From contig NW_019173955.1 in NCBI RefSeq assembly GCF_001642475.1, positions 248,001-312,000 of the forward strand: a DNA stretch of 64,000 bases, written 5' to 3'. This document shows, piece after piece, positions 54,406 to 64,000 of the stretch. Positions within the stretch are counted from its first letter, which is position 1; every line of letters begins with the position of its first letter. The translations under genes and the position numbers were made by a program. The DNA comes from Fonsecaea monophora. Taxonomy: Eukaryota > Ascomycota > Eurotiomycetes > Chaetothyriales > Herpotrichiellaceae. The notes beneath the pieces are model-generated. The model ran no database searches, was not told the origin of the DNA, and worked only from the letters and a program-made list of their open reading frames with translations.

Positions 54406-56306
54406 ATGTCGGAAGTTCCACATACCAGTCAAATCACCGTGCCGGTGACGTCCCTTTGGGCCAACCGCAAATGCTTGATGATTGCGTGCATTGTCGCGAC
54501 TGCCAACACCCAGTATGGTTAGTTGTCACCAGATCAGACGCTGACTCCAGGGAGCGACGGGTGACTGACGTGGAAATGTCAAGGTTTCGACAGTGCTGCA
54601 ATCGGTGCCCTTCAGGCTATGCCTGGCTTTCTGAAAGTATTTGGCTTTCCCGACCCTAACAGCCCGGGTGGCTATGGGATTGACAGTACCTTTCAACAAC
54701 TGATCGGCTCCCTCTTGACGCTCGGTGCATTTCTCTCGTCGATCCTCGCGGGGGCCTTCGGGGCCTTCTACGGCCGCAAAACAGCGCTTTGGTTGGCCTG
54801 TATACTGAACTGCATTGGATTAGCCATTCAAATTGGCACCACAAACAAGGGAGTGATATATCTTGGTCGAATCGTCCTCGGATTCTCAAATGGCTTTCTG
54901 GTCACTTTCTCGAACATCTACACGGCGGAAATTGCCCCGGCTCATCTCAGAGGAGTGATGGTGGCGCTCTTTGCGTATTGGGTCAATATCGGTGCGATCC
55001 TGGGGACCATTGTGGATAACTATACCAAGGACCGTCTGGACAAGGGCTCGTATCAGATTCCAATCGGCAGCCTTTACATTGTGCCTGTCCTTCTGGGCAT
55101 TGGACTGTTCTTCGTCCCGGAAACCCCTCGATGGTTGTTGCACCATAACAAGGAAAGCCAGGCTCGAAAGGCATTGGAGAAGTTGCGAGCAGACTCGCTG
55201 GCTCCCGAGTATTTCGAACTCGAATGGGCGGAAATCATTCGCGGCGTCGAGGAAGAGAGACGGATCGCAAAGTCTGTTGGACTGTTGGATATGTTCCGCG
55301 GTGAGTGCCTCGGGCATGTCTCGCGTATGGCTTGTGTAGCTAGCTGACTTCTGAGACTCTCAGGTGCCGATTTGCGACGGACACTATTGTGCTGGGGTAC
55401 CATTCTGACCCAAGCAGGGAGCGGCTCTTGGTTCCCCATTGCCTATCAAACATATTTCTTCCAAATTGCCGGCATCAAGCAAGCTTTCCAGTATTCCATC
55501 ATGATCACCTGCATTGGGTTTGTTGGCGTCAACTGCGGCATGTACGCCATGCGCCACCTGGTGGGGAGAAGATTCATTTGCATCTTCGGGTCGGTCGTGA
55601 CAAGTCTCTGCTTCCTGGGAATGGCAATCGCACAGAGCGTCTCACCATTTACCATTGAGACTGGCAAAGTCACGGTGGCGATGGTCGCCATTTGGGGGTT
55701 CTTCTACAATGGTTTGGGGGCACCCCCGCATCCGCCCGCGTGGACTGCTGCTGTTACTGACTCTTTTCAGGATGTGTCGGCGCCGCGACTTATCCCGTGG
55801 CCACAGAGTTGGTGAGCTCCCGACTCCGTGCTTGGACCGTGGGGTCGGCAACCTCGATTCAATACGTTTTTGCGTGGCTCACCAGTTTCTGCACGCCATA
55901 TTTCATCAACCCGACCGATCTGAACTGGGTGAGGCACTGTCGAATCTTCAATCCTCGATCTCGTTCACTGATGATGTCAAGGGTCCTCGCTACGGTTACA
56001 TCTGGTTCGGCAGCAACATTGTGTGTGCATTGTTCTACTTCTTTTGCATCCCAGAGGTAAGAGACACATACACACCGCCGACGCCGCGAGAAGACGGCTT
56101 CAGCTGACCGAGAACAGTTGAAAGGGAGAACATTGGAGGAGATTGACGAGCTTTTCGAGAAGCGGGTTGGTGTCTTCAAGTTCAAGAGCTATCAGACCGA
56201 GATTCAGGAGAAGGCCTTGCACGACGTTCAGGTCAACACCGGGGCTTTCTTGGACAAGAAGCCCGCAGTGACCCATGTCGAAGAATCTGTGGAAAAGATG
56301 GAATGA
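54406..56306 (+). CDS. MFS sugar porter (hexose/maltose-type transporter)
   Basis: Exons 54406-54517, 54584-55300, 55364-55711, 55771-55928, 55982-56056 and 56118-56306 encode 532 aa with 12 membrane helices. Sugar-porter hallmarks: YGFDSAAIGALQAMPGFL in helix 1, GAFYGRKTALWLA (loop 2-3), AEIAPAHLRGVMVALFAYW, the PETPRWLLHH central-loop signature, and the C-terminal LKGRTLEEIDELFEKRVGVF. Substrate is uptake of a hexose or disaccharide with H+, inferred from the family. Exon 3 uses the unusual donor GTTTGG; any other choice breaks FFYNGCVGAATYPVA. The C-terminal cytosolic tail ends EESVEKME. It is followed by a convergent gene. Confidence 0.93.
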
Positions 56307-56953
56307 GTTGTAAACACGGAAAAGGGGCCCTTTTTCAACACTCGGACCACAAGAGGACAAATACAGTGAGGTTATTCGGTGGGATAGTGGACTGGTTGTC
56401 ACCCAGTTGGAGAGTTTGTCAGCCCGGGTTCCAGAAGAAGATTCTCGAGCCCTTGATGTTGCTTTGCCCACGGGACAGCCAACCAGTTACTTGTATCGCG
56501 GCCATAATCTCGGTTCAACCACCACGCTGATCTCCAATCTCGTCGTAGCTAGCTTTTGTGCCTTGATGATTCATCGCTCGCAGCTCGCCCGAGTTTCAAA
56601 AGGGGCCAGCGATCGAGAAGCTGTACATACTTGTCAGAAGTAGCGGTGGTTGGCCGCAGTCAGCAGATACATATCACGTTGTGTCCTTCGGGCAACACGC
56701 CGGCCGCTGGTCGAATCCCAAGGCGCTGCTGTTGTCGATCTAGATGCTCGATTCTCAATCTCCCCTGAGGCGTCAATCTCAAATCTCGATCCAACGTCTC
56801 ATTCGTCAAAGTGTACGAGTTACTCGTACACAAAGTACGGAGGAGACAAGAGTCCTCACTGGGTGCTATCTATCCTGGACCACGCCTTTACACCCCTCTC
56901 TTCCTCCTCCTATTACTCTCCATCCCCCAATCCAATCCAATCCCATTCCATTT
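56307..56953. other. Convergent intergenic region with a palindrome
   Basis: 647 bp between the sugar transporter and the GFA-family gene. It contains the 21-bp palindrome at 56811-56831 and C/T-rich runs near 56885-56930. Open frames here have no coding character. Confidence 0.5.
56811..56831. repeat. Perfect 21-bp palindrome (10-bp arms, 1-bp centre)
   Basis: GTGTACGAGT at 56811-56820, one T, then ACTCGTACAC at 56822-56831. The arms are exactly complementary. It lies in the convergent gap about 120 bp beyond the GFA gene's stop. Confidence 0.9.
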
Positions 56954-57461
56954 TCAGGCCCCTTCCTCCTGCTCCGCGCTCTGGATTTTTGAAACCCACT
57001 TCGTCCGCATACTCACGTAGTGTTCGACGCTCGGCCTCAGCCGGTCCCTCACGCCCGGGTCGTCGAGCGTGCCGAGCTGCACGCTCAACACGCCGGCGTA
57101 CTTGTCTGCGGCTCCGGTCCTCCACACGACGGTGCTGCAGACGGGGCAGAAGTGCAGCGTCTGGATCGACGCGTCCGACGTCTGCGGGTACGAGTACGTC
57201 TGGACCACCGTCGGGTCTGAGAGGAGCGTGAACTGCGAGTCGAGGAGGAAGACGCCCGTGCTGAACGCGCTCGACGTCGCCTTGTGGCATTGCCCGCAGT
57301 GGCAGGTGATCTTTTGCGCGGTGGCGGTAAGTCATCGCTGTTTCTCTCATTTGTCTAAAAATCCATGGGGCTGGTGGAGGGGAGGGTCTCACAATCTTCA
57401 ATGGCTCCCCTTCGTACGAGTACCTGATCTTGCCGCAGAGGCAGCCGCCAGAAGAAGGCAT
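56954..57461 (-). CDS. GFA/CENP-V-type zinc protein
   Basis: Exons 57461-57393 and 57310-56954 encode 141 aa. It belongs to the glutathione-dependent formaldehyde-activating (GFA)/CENP-V superfamily: a small beta fold binding two zinc ions. Cys sets: GCLCGK near the start, TCHCGQCHKA after the intron, and HFCPVCSTVVW at about 85-95. AFSTGVFLLDSQFTLLSD is the usual core strand pattern. The intron is placed with donor GTGAGA and acceptor AAG; it joins PLKI to ITCHC, the family's normal spacing. Fungal members are mostly of unknown substrate; true S-hydroxymethyl-glutathione formation is not implied. It is convergent with the sugar transporter. Confidence 0.85.
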
Positions 57462-58409
57462 TTGTTTTTTCCTCCTGTCGTGTGTCTGTGTGTATACGTC
57501 GAACAAGTGCTGTTTCGAACGAGATTTCACTCTCGTCAGTCTCGTCAAGGAGAGATATGTCAAATCGGTCGATCGAGTAAGCTCTTCAATATAGGTCGTG
57601 GTGGGTGATGCACTCTAATATACTTATTATACTTGGCCCGTAAGGAAATCCCGGAATGTCAGCGCGCGCGCGCGCCTGGATCTAATGTACGAGGTACCTG
57701 AACCTGAACGCGACTCCATCTCGGCTCCGATGAAATATGTACTTGTTTGTCCTCGGTGCTGCCTACATACATACATACCATAGGAGCGGGATTCCCCCCA
57801 GCTGCATGCCCTGCCTGCCTGCCTGCATGCATGCTTATTTGGTGCGTGCCTTGCAGCTTACTCACAACTCGCAACTCGTACTCGTGCGAGAACTTGGTCT
57901 CAAGAAAAGTGCGTCTTCGTCGTCTGGGGAGGGTGGGGGGAAAGCAAATCCCTTCTGGTACTCACTCCCCTTTCTTCCTAATCCGGTAATGGCTGGCGAT
58001 AGAAAAGGTGGAGCCACCTTCCTGTTCATTGATATTGACTAAAATGACTAAGCCGCCTTAGGCCTCTTCGAGCCAACTCGCGTCTAAGAAGACATCCCCA
58101 GACGAGGACGATCGAGATGGTATGTACCTACCCCGTGGTGTGCTAGTCCGGTCACATATTACGGTGTAACTCGGTAAGATAGATCTCTGATCCCGAGGTG
58201 CCATTATTAATGTAGCTTGTATCTCCTGCTCGATCGGACAAAATGGAAGGCAAGGAATACGGAGGGTTTCAGTTAGTGATTACTTTTCCTCTTTTCCTCC
58301 TGCTGGGTACCATGGGCGGTGGAGACGTTGATTGAGGCTTACCTATTAGCAAGACTGGGGGTTAAGATACGGACTGGGACTGGGACTGGCAAAGAGGAAA
58401 CGTGCCGTC
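57462..58409. promoter_or_regulatory. Divergent intergenic region rich in simple repeats
   Basis: 948 bp between the GFA gene (leftward) and the 58410 gene (rightward). It holds a (GC)n run at about 57662-57675 with Z-DNA potential, (CATA)n near 57766-57780 and a TGCCTGCCTGCCTGCATGCATGC run near 57810-57833. No gene is supported. Confidence 0.5.
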
Positions 58410-60149
58410 ATGGGTAGAGGTTCCGACAGGCCGGTGACCTTCGTCTTCGATGGATATCAGGGGTCGAACATTCTCAACAAGTCGACCATCAACGCACACG
58501 TTGCGCGACAGGCACATCAACGGCGGCGGGAGAAGGACGAGGCACTGAAGAACAAAGGACGAAGCGGTGGCGCTGGCGGTGGTGTCGAGAATGAGAAAAG
58601 ACAGGCACAGAAACAACGGCACCAGCAACAACCGTCTTCGACGGGAACAGCCCCGCGTACCGAGGACTACGACAGCGGGTATGAGAGCGGCCTCCTCACT
58701 CCGGTGATCCTGGCGGGAAACTCTGATCCCTTCTCGTCCAAAACCATCGCCGTCACGCCCGAAGTCCACCGTCTCCTGGTCTTCACGCGGGACTTCATCC
58801 TGCCTGCCGTCCACGCCAACGAGGCGTCGGTCGTGGGCGGGCGACACCACATCGATCGGTTCTGGATGGACAGCGTGCGCGCACTCGACGACGGCGGCGT
58901 GGCCGGCTACGCGTACCTCGCGCGGTCCGCGGCGATCCTGTCGACCCTCACGGCCCACAATCGCTCGAGCGTCGTCATGGCGTTGCAGTACCTCGGCAAA
59001 GCGACGAACAATCTGAGAAAATCCATGGCGAAGAGGAGCCGGCCGGACGCGCAGCCCGACGCGTGGAGCGTTTATGCGCTGTTTTGTGCCGAGATCGCCG
59101 CCGGGAACCTCGAGGGCGCGAGGGTCCATGGGCTGATGCTGCGGCGCCTTCTCCAGCCCGACGGCGGACGGACCTTTGACGGCGAGCGACGGCTCCTGAT
59201 GGTCGTCTTGCAGCAGGACATTACGCGGGCGTGCCTTTCCCTGACGAGGCCGTCGTTCGACCTGCTCCGCTGGGCCGAAGAAAACCTCCCGGCCAGGATC
59301 ACCGACGACCTGAGCAGGGAAGGGGGGGATGGTGTCTGTCACCCATCGGCATTCCCCTTCTCTACCGCGAACCTGTCCCCTTCGTTGTCCCCGACCCTGC
59401 GCGCCGTCTTCGTGGGTGTTCGTGAGTGGCTCGACGCCCTGGGCATGATCATGCTCAACCGCGACCTGTTCAACCTGGCCATCCTGATCAATGGCGCCAT
59501 GAGGATCATGGTCCTCGAGGGCTGCCTGCTCAACAACTACCTGGACTGCATGGAAGACTGGGAACTCGGCCACTCGCCCGCCGCACTGGCCGAGGCCTGC
59601 CTAAGCCTCGCCGCGTTGTACTGGGTGCGTCGGGCCGCGCACGAGCGCATGGACGCGGGCTCCAAGCTCGAGGAGGCCGGGTCGTGGGCTTTTGACATGA
59701 GCCGCATCGTCTCGATCACCCTGCGCGACCTCGACGCCAGGATCCTCCAGATGGAAACGTCTTCTTCCACACTTCCGGCCGGGACGCAGGTGCGGACCGC
59801 TGAGGACAGGCTGTGGTGTCTGTACGTGGGGACCGTCGCCGAGTGTAACGTCCGCTCGCAGAGTCAGAAGTGGAGACAGAAGCAGAGCAAGAGCCAGAAA
59901 CAGGACCGCCGTCCAGCTGTCACCACCACCACCGCCACCGCCGAACGCGACGGGAATCTCGGGTGCGAGAGCGAATGCAATTACCACGGCCCGCGGCTCA
60001 CACAGCTCGCCACCAACGAGATGCACCTGTCGACGTGGTCCGAGATCGAGGCCGTCGCGCAGCGGTACCTGTACGTCGACATGATCAGCCACAAGACGAA
60101 GAAATGGTATGCGAATGAAACGTCAAGGCCCGTGGGCTTTCCTCCCTGA
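58410..60149 (+). CDS. Fungal-specific transcription-factor-domain-like protein
   Basis: A 579-aa single exon from the ATG at 58410. The N-terminus VTFVFDGYQGSNILNKSTIN followed by AHVARQAHQRRREK is the short motif that opens many fungal proteins carrying a Fungal_trans_2-like body without a zinc cluster. A Gly/Ser/Gln-rich linker (about 48-85) follows. Then comes an all-helical region with LLVFTRDFILPAVHANE, SAAILSTLTAHNRSSVVMAL, LQYLGKATNNLRKSMAKRSR and further helical repeats to about 470. The tail is Lys/Gln- then Thr-rich. It is unusually GC-rich at third codon positions, which creates long spurious frames on the other strand (e.g. 58362-59573). DNA binding is not evident. Its layout is comparable to the 137-2092 gene. 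Confidence 0.8.
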   Translation: MGRGSDRPVTFVFDGYQGSNILNKSTINAHVARQAHQRRREKDEALKNKGRSGGAGGGVENEKRQAQKQRHQQQPSSTGTAPRTEDYDSGYESGLLTPVILAGNSDPFSSKTIAVTPEVHRLLVFTRDFILPAVHANEASVVGGRHHIDRFWMDSVRALDDGGVAGYAYLARSAAILSTLTAHNRSSVVMALQYLGKATNNLRKSMAKRSRPDAQPDAWSVYALFCAEIAAGNLEGARVHGLMLRRLLQPDGGRTFDGERRLLMVVLQQDITRACLSLTRPSFDLLRWAEENLPARITDDLSREGGDGVCHPSAFPFSTANLSPSLSPTLRAVFVGVREWLDALGMIMLNRDLFNLAILINGAMRIMVLEGCLLNNYLDCMEDWELGHSPAALAEACLSLAALYWVRRAAHERMDAGSKLEEAGSWAFDMSRIVSITLRDLDARILQMETSSSTLPAGTQVRTAEDRLWCLYVGTVAECNVRSQSQKWRQKQSKSQKQDRRPAVTTTTATAERDGNLGCESECNYHGPRLTQLATNEMHLSTWSEIEAVAQRYLYVDMISHKTKKWYANETSRPVGFPP

Positions 60150-60572
60150 ACTCTTCGTCTTTCCTTAGCTTTTTCCCTCCGCATTCTTCTTCGCTTCCCT
60201 TCTCTGATCTCGTTGTGTTTCTTCTTCTTGAGTCTTGTCTCAACAAGATGGCTCGTTCGCCGACTTTTGTTCACACCTAACCCCCCCCAACTTTGTGTGT
60301 GTAACGTCGCTGCTCTCTTCTCCTACCAAAGAAACCTCTCCCCATGACACGTGACACACGACACCAACAAAAATAGAGATAATCAAAGACCTGTTTCATA
60401 AGTGACAAGTAATAATGTATTCAGAACACTCCAAATGGCAAGAACGACAAATTCTATATCTTCTTTATCCATACACACACAAACACAAGAGGGAACAACA
60501 CACAGAAAGTGTCTGCTCCAAAACAAGATAAGAACCAAGTCGATTTGTAAAAGAGAAAAAAAAAAGGCCACG
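60150..60572. other. Convergent intergenic region
   Basis: 423 bp between two 3' ends, A/T-rich with an ACACACACAAACACA run near 60473-60487 and an A tract near 60555-60565. No gene is seen. Confidence 0.5.
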
Positions 60573-63500
60573 TCAAACACCGCTCAACCAAACGCCGATT
60601 CTCGCACTCCCGCCACAAAACTCATTACCATCGCCCGTGCACAACATGGAACAATCACCCTCTGGTGCCGACGCCCCTTTACCCCCATTGCTCACGGTGC
60701 CAAGTAGGTTCGAGCAATAGCATTCCCTGCCAAACTCGACACCGGCATATTTATAGCCTCTGGTCTGACAGGCCGAGACACAGAACTCCTGCGTCATGGA
60801 CGTGGAATTGGAGGTGCTGTATCCTTGCAGAGTGCGCTGAGCGGCGGAAGGATCTGTAAAACACCCCTGGTAACTGTAGCCCGCTATGATCGCCTTCGCG
60901 CTGGGAGGGGACAGCGAGGTATTGTTGTAGACACTCAAGCGACTGGGTCCACCACACATCTGCTGCGCATTGCCGGCGCACGGCATGGTACATCCCGTGA
61001 CATTGACGACTGTGGAGGGCGACAGACCGTACCCGCAGTAGCATTCCCTCGAATATTCCAAGCCGGCAAGGGGTAAGTTTTGCGCCGTGCAGAACGAAAT
61101 GCACGAGGGTATTGTCATTGCGGAGTTTGACGTGGAGGCGACCGAGAGGAGTCGCCCATTTGGCAGCTCGGGCGCACAGCCAAGATAGATGGCAGGGAAG
61201 AAGGCATTCGACGGCACGGAAGACGACGAGCTGGTCACACTAGATGTGCGCGTGCTGGTGCTAGATGAAGTGGAGGAAGTGGCCAAGCGAGTTGAGACAG
61301 TCGTCAGAGTGGAAGACCCCGGTTGACTCGTGGTTGTAGGAGTTGAGCTCGAGAAGAACGAAGTACTGCTAGTCGCCGAAGATCCAGGCAGAAAACTAGT
61401 AGTAAAGCCGGAACTACTCGATGACAGCACGGACCTGGATGTGCTCGTGCTCGCTCCTGTCGAGATCAACGTCCCCGAGCTGGTTCCTGATGATGAAGTT
61501 GGCAATCCTGTAGAAGTGGTCACCGGCGATGTAGTAGAAGCAGTTTGGGTCGTGGTTGTTGTGCCAGAGAGAATAGTCGTTGTACTCGTGCTTGCTGACG
61601 AGGTTGTTCGTGACACAGAGCTAGTGCTGCTTCGGATCGTGGTGGAAGAAGTGATCGAGCTCGAATTTGGCACACTCGAGGTGGAAGCTGTAGAACTCGT
61701 AGAGCCAATAGTGGTCAGCGACGAGGCTGAGCTCGGGGTTGCTGACGTGGTCGTAGAAGGCACTGAAGTGACAGAAGAGGTCACCGATTGTGTGGAGACT
61801 GTCACGCTGGAAATACTAGTCGTGGAGGACTGGATAATACTCGAGACCGAAGTTCCACCCGACGCCGACGTTACAGACATGACCGCAGAGGTCGACGACG
61901 TTGCCGGTGTCACTAGAGCTGATGTTGTTCGGGTCGATGTGCCTGGTGTGGTAGTCCTTGCTGCACTTGATATCGAACTAGAACTTGAGGGCGCAACGAA
62001 CTGGTAGAGGCTTAGTCCATTTGGTCCACCACAAATGGTTGACGAATTGCCAGCACAAGTCATAGAACATCGTCCATCTGTAGCTGTGACGGAGCCAGCA
62101 CTCAAGCTATTCCCACAGTAGCATTCCTGGCCATACTCCACTGCGAAAAAGGTAAAGCCGGTACAATTTCCGGCACAGTATTGCACCGTCATGCCGTTTG
62201 AGGCGACAGCCTTGCCCGTCAAAGCACGACCAGCTACTTCCGTGTGGCAATCGACGTATTGGAAGGAACCAACACTGGGGACAATGACTGGGCCTGTCGG
62301 ATTCGATGGCGGTGGAGGAGTAGAAGTCGTCCAGTTCAGATTTCGGTACAGAGTCAACCCATTTGGTCCTCCACAAATGAAGCTGGAGTTCCCTGAACAT
62401 GCCATGTTGCAACGTCCGTCGGTTGCTGGAGTGCTACCTGAGCCCAAGGTGTTCCCGCAGTAGCATTCACGGCCATATTCGACACCGAAATACTGATACT
62501 GTGTGCAGTTGCTGGCACATGTTTGCAAGGTAATGCTGTTGTCTGCAAGAGCAAACGCACTGAGCGCCCGGCCGGGGATTTCAGAGTAGCAAGACTGGTA
62601 GGTGAAATTGCCGATCGTGGACGGAATGGTTGGACCTGATGGTGTGGAGGGATTGTTGTTTCCACCACCATTTGAAGGCGGCGTGCTCGGAAGGGTACCA
62701 TTGCCGTAGATATACATGTTGAGACGGCTCGGGCCTCCACAGTATTCTGTCTGATTGTTGTTGCAGGTCATGCCGCAGTCTGTTGCACTTGCGTTTACAG
62801 AACCTGCCGCCAATGTATTCCCACAGAAGCACTGGCCGCCATATTCGACTCCAGAGTACAAATAGCCTTGACAAGCCTGGAGACAAGAAGCCACTGTGTT
62901 GTTGGCATTGCGCTGCACATTCAGTGCTCGAGAGTTGGTACCTTCGGTGTAGCAGCCCAAACTGGTGTAATTGAGTGTGCCCGGGTTGACATACGGACCT
63001 GGAGCGTCTGTAGAATTGCCGTTCCAACGCGTAATGTCGCCAAAGAGGGAAATGTATGAGCCAGCACCATCAATGCCATTGCCGCCACAGATCTCATTGA
63101 CGTTGCCGGTGCATCCAAAGTTGCAATTGGCATCGTCGACCACTGTCTTTGGTCGGTTGTAGCCACACCAGCACTCCTGCTCATATTGTGTGCCAGCGAA
63201 GATGTACCCTGCTGCTGCGCATAAAGAAATGCACTGTTCATTGGTATTGTTGACGCCACCGTAGATGGCAGTTTGAAGTTGGCGACCAGGATTGTTCTCC
63301 TTGAAACAGCCTCCATATCTGTAAATACCCTGCTGAGTGACTGGGTCTAGTGGAGGTGCTTGTTCCGAGACAGCATTGCAGAAGAATTGGATGTGCTGCT
63401 TCCCAAAGTTCGGATCATTCAGATTCATGGTCCATTGCGCAGTGCCATTGTAGGGGTCCACATTGAGTTGACTCTTGGGCACCGAGCAGAAGAGCGTCGC

Positions 63501-64000
63501 GGTGAGATTTTGTCCCGCATAGACCAGGGTGCCCTCGGCGAGATCGACCTGGTTATTGGCGCCAATGATGCTTCCAGCAACACCAAAAGGAGGCTTACTA
63601 ACAGTCACTGACAAGGCCGCTGCATTGGCAGAACCGTTGTTGGTCAACCGCATTTTCAGGTATCGGCTGGTATTCTCCGTAACATTGCCGAAGGTGAAGG
63701 AGGTTGTGTTGTCAAACGGGACCCATCCTCCATCTAGGCTCTGGAACTCGAGTACGGCTTGCGGCTGATCCGATCCGGCTGCAAGGACATCAAGCACTTT
63801 GGTGCCACCATTGGAGACGATCTGAACGAATGCGGCGTAGTTGCCAGAGCGTGGAGGGTTGAAATTGATCGGGACAGTCAGAGCGCTGTTGGGAGGGACT
63901 GACGACGGCATATTGTAGAAGGTGAATGCCGAGACCACGGTTGCCGTTCGAGTGCCATTGGGGGAGATCCAGGGGCCAGTCTCACCCACAATGGAATACT
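60573..64000 (-). CDS. Secreted multi-WSC-domain protein (5' end outside window)
   Basis: The frame is open to the right edge, so the N-terminus is missing; at least 1138 residues are visible. The first 200 visible residues form a beta-rich region (FTFGNVTENTSRYLKMRLTN pattern) like choice-of-anchor/immunoglobulin-type domains. Then come four WSC domains, each with the Cys pattern around YGGCF, C-x3-C, ECWCG/ECYCG and CGG: YRYGGCFKENNPGR, YTSLGCYTEG, FTYQSCYSEIPGR and FQYVDCHTEVAGR. A Ser/Thr linker of about 250 residues (probably O-mannosylated) follows, then two more WSC domains (AIYLGCAPELPNGR and YSYQGCFTDPSAAQR) and the end RIGVWLSGV. No C-terminal anchor is present. WSC modules bind cell-wall glucan/xylan; a wall-associated role is inferred. 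Confidence 0.9.
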   Translation of the reverse strand, partial: YSIVGETGPWISPNGTRTATVVSAFTFYNMPSSVPPNSALTVPINFNPPRSGNYAAFVQIVSNGGTKVLDVLAAGSDQPQAVLEFQSLDGGWVPFDNTTSFTFGNVTENTSRYLKMRLTNNGSANAAALSVTVSKPPFGVAGSIIGANNQVDLAEGTLVYAGQNLTATLFCSVPKSQLNVDPYNGTAQWTMNLNDPNFGKQHIQFFCNAVSEQAPPLDPVTQQGIYRYGGCFKENNPGRQLQTAIYGGVNNTNEQCISLCAAAGYIFAGTQYEQECWCGYNRPKTVVDDANCNFGCTGNVNEICGGNGIDGAGSYISLFGDITRWNGNSTDAPGPYVNPGTLNYTSLGCYTEGTNSRALNVQRNANNTVASCLQACQGYLYSGVEYGGQCFCGNTLAAGSVNASATDCGMTCNNNQTEYCGGPSRLNMYIYGNGTLPSTPPSNGGGNNNPSTPSGPTIPSTIGNFTYQSCYSEIPGRALSAFALADNSITLQTCASNCTQYQYFGVEYGRECYCGNTLGSGSTPATDGRCNMACSGNSSFICGGPNGLTLYRNLNWTTSTPPPPSNPTGPVIVPSVGSFQYVDCHTEVAGRALTGKAVASNGMTVQYCAGNCTGFTFFAVEYGQECYCGNSLSAGSVTATDGRCSMTCAGNSSTICGGPNGLSLYQFVAPSSSSSISSAARTTTPGTSTRTTSALVTPATSSTSAVMSVTSASGGTSVSSIIQSSTTSISSVTVSTQSVTSSVTSVPSTTTSATPSSASSLTTIGSTSSTASTSSVPNSSSITSSTTIRSSTSSVSRTTSSASTSTTTILSGTTTTTQTASTTSPVTTSTGLPTSSSGTSSGTLISTGASTSTSRSVLSSSSSGFTTSFLPGSSATSSTSFFSSSTPTTTSQPGSSTLTTVSTRLATSSTSSSTSTRTSSVTSSSSSVPSNAFFPAIYLGCAPELPNGRLLSVASTSNSAMTIPSCISFCTAQNLPLAGLEYSRECYCGYGLSPSTVVNVTGCTMPCAGNAQQMCGGPSRLSVYNNTSLSPPSAKAIIAGYSYQGCFTDPSAAQRTLQGYSTSNSTSMTQEFCVSACQTRGYKYAGVEFGRECYCSNLLGTVSNGGKGASAPEGDCSMLCTGDGNEFCGGSARIGVWLSGV

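Noticed and set aside
58362..59573. 403-codon minus-strand frame
   Set aside because: It opposes the GC-rich 58410 gene; high third-position GC removes stops on the other strand, and its protein is Asp/Gln/Arg/Val-rich without family features.
61330..62007. 225-codon plus-strand frame rich in Val/Glu/Leu
   Set aside because: It is the mirror of the Ser/Thr linker of the WSC protein; simple-repeat codons keep the opposite strand free of stops.
1..64000. tRNA, rRNA, CRISPR or intact transposon genes
   Set aside because: I looked for B-box-like GGTTCGANTCC, repeat arrays and transposase/reverse-transcriptase motifs by eye and found none convincing.

Overview
This window is nuclear DNA of a filamentous ascomycete (Pezizomycotina). 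The signs are mostly 50-60 nt GT-AG introns, a mitochondrial-type nuclear ATP synthase alpha gene, a separase, an Akr1-type palmitoyltransferase, a Zn2Cys6 regulator, WSC proteins and fungal-only families. A black-yeast or other eurotiomycete/dothideomycete origin is only a guess. I support 22 protein genes (the last runs off the right edge) and at least four decayed gene relics. I saw no rRNA, tRNA, CRISPR array or intact transposon.

Layout. 0.1-8.3 kb: a fungal-specific protein, then ATP1 (-) and AKR1 (+) sharing a divergent promoter. 8.8-19.3 kb: the most metabolic block. It holds a CYP86-clan P450 (-), a type III polyketide synthase resembling alkylresorcylic acid synthases (+), a small membrane protein (-), a membrane-anchored methyltransferase-like protein (+), a peroxisomal (SKL-ending) 2-hydroxyacyl-CoA-lyase-type ThDP enzyme (-) and a soluble SAM methyltransferase (+). 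Together these could form a lipid-derived polyketide pathway; that is inference. 19.9-27.6 kb: a membrane protein and separase. 29.4-32.3 kb: a DUF7924-type nuclear protein whose frame is interrupted by a TAA near its end, and a mitochondrial DUF5321-like protein. 32.3-33.1 kb: a decayed gene.

34.5-42.3 kb: a G3BP/Nxt3-like NTF2+RRM protein, an unusual septin-like GTPase with a C-terminal membrane segment, and a small conserved-looking protein. 42.4-45.8 kb is a gene graveyard: a frameshifted coiled-coil relic, an intact APH-family kinase, a chimeric relic, and a clear FunK1 fungal kinase pseudogene with three stop codons in its leading frame plus frameshifts. 45.9-57.5 kb: dienelactone hydrolase (-), an MFS drug/polyamine-type transporter (+) followed by a Zn2Cys6 regulator (+), a sugar porter (+) and a GFA/CENP-V enzyme (-), a set resembling a catabolic or resistance module. 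58.4-64.0 kb: a fungal transcription-factor-like protein and a secreted multi-WSC protein.

Exon coordinates were worked out by hand from splice consensus and frame continuity. The features give CDS spans, with exons in the text. Family assignments rest on recognised motifs, not on database searches.
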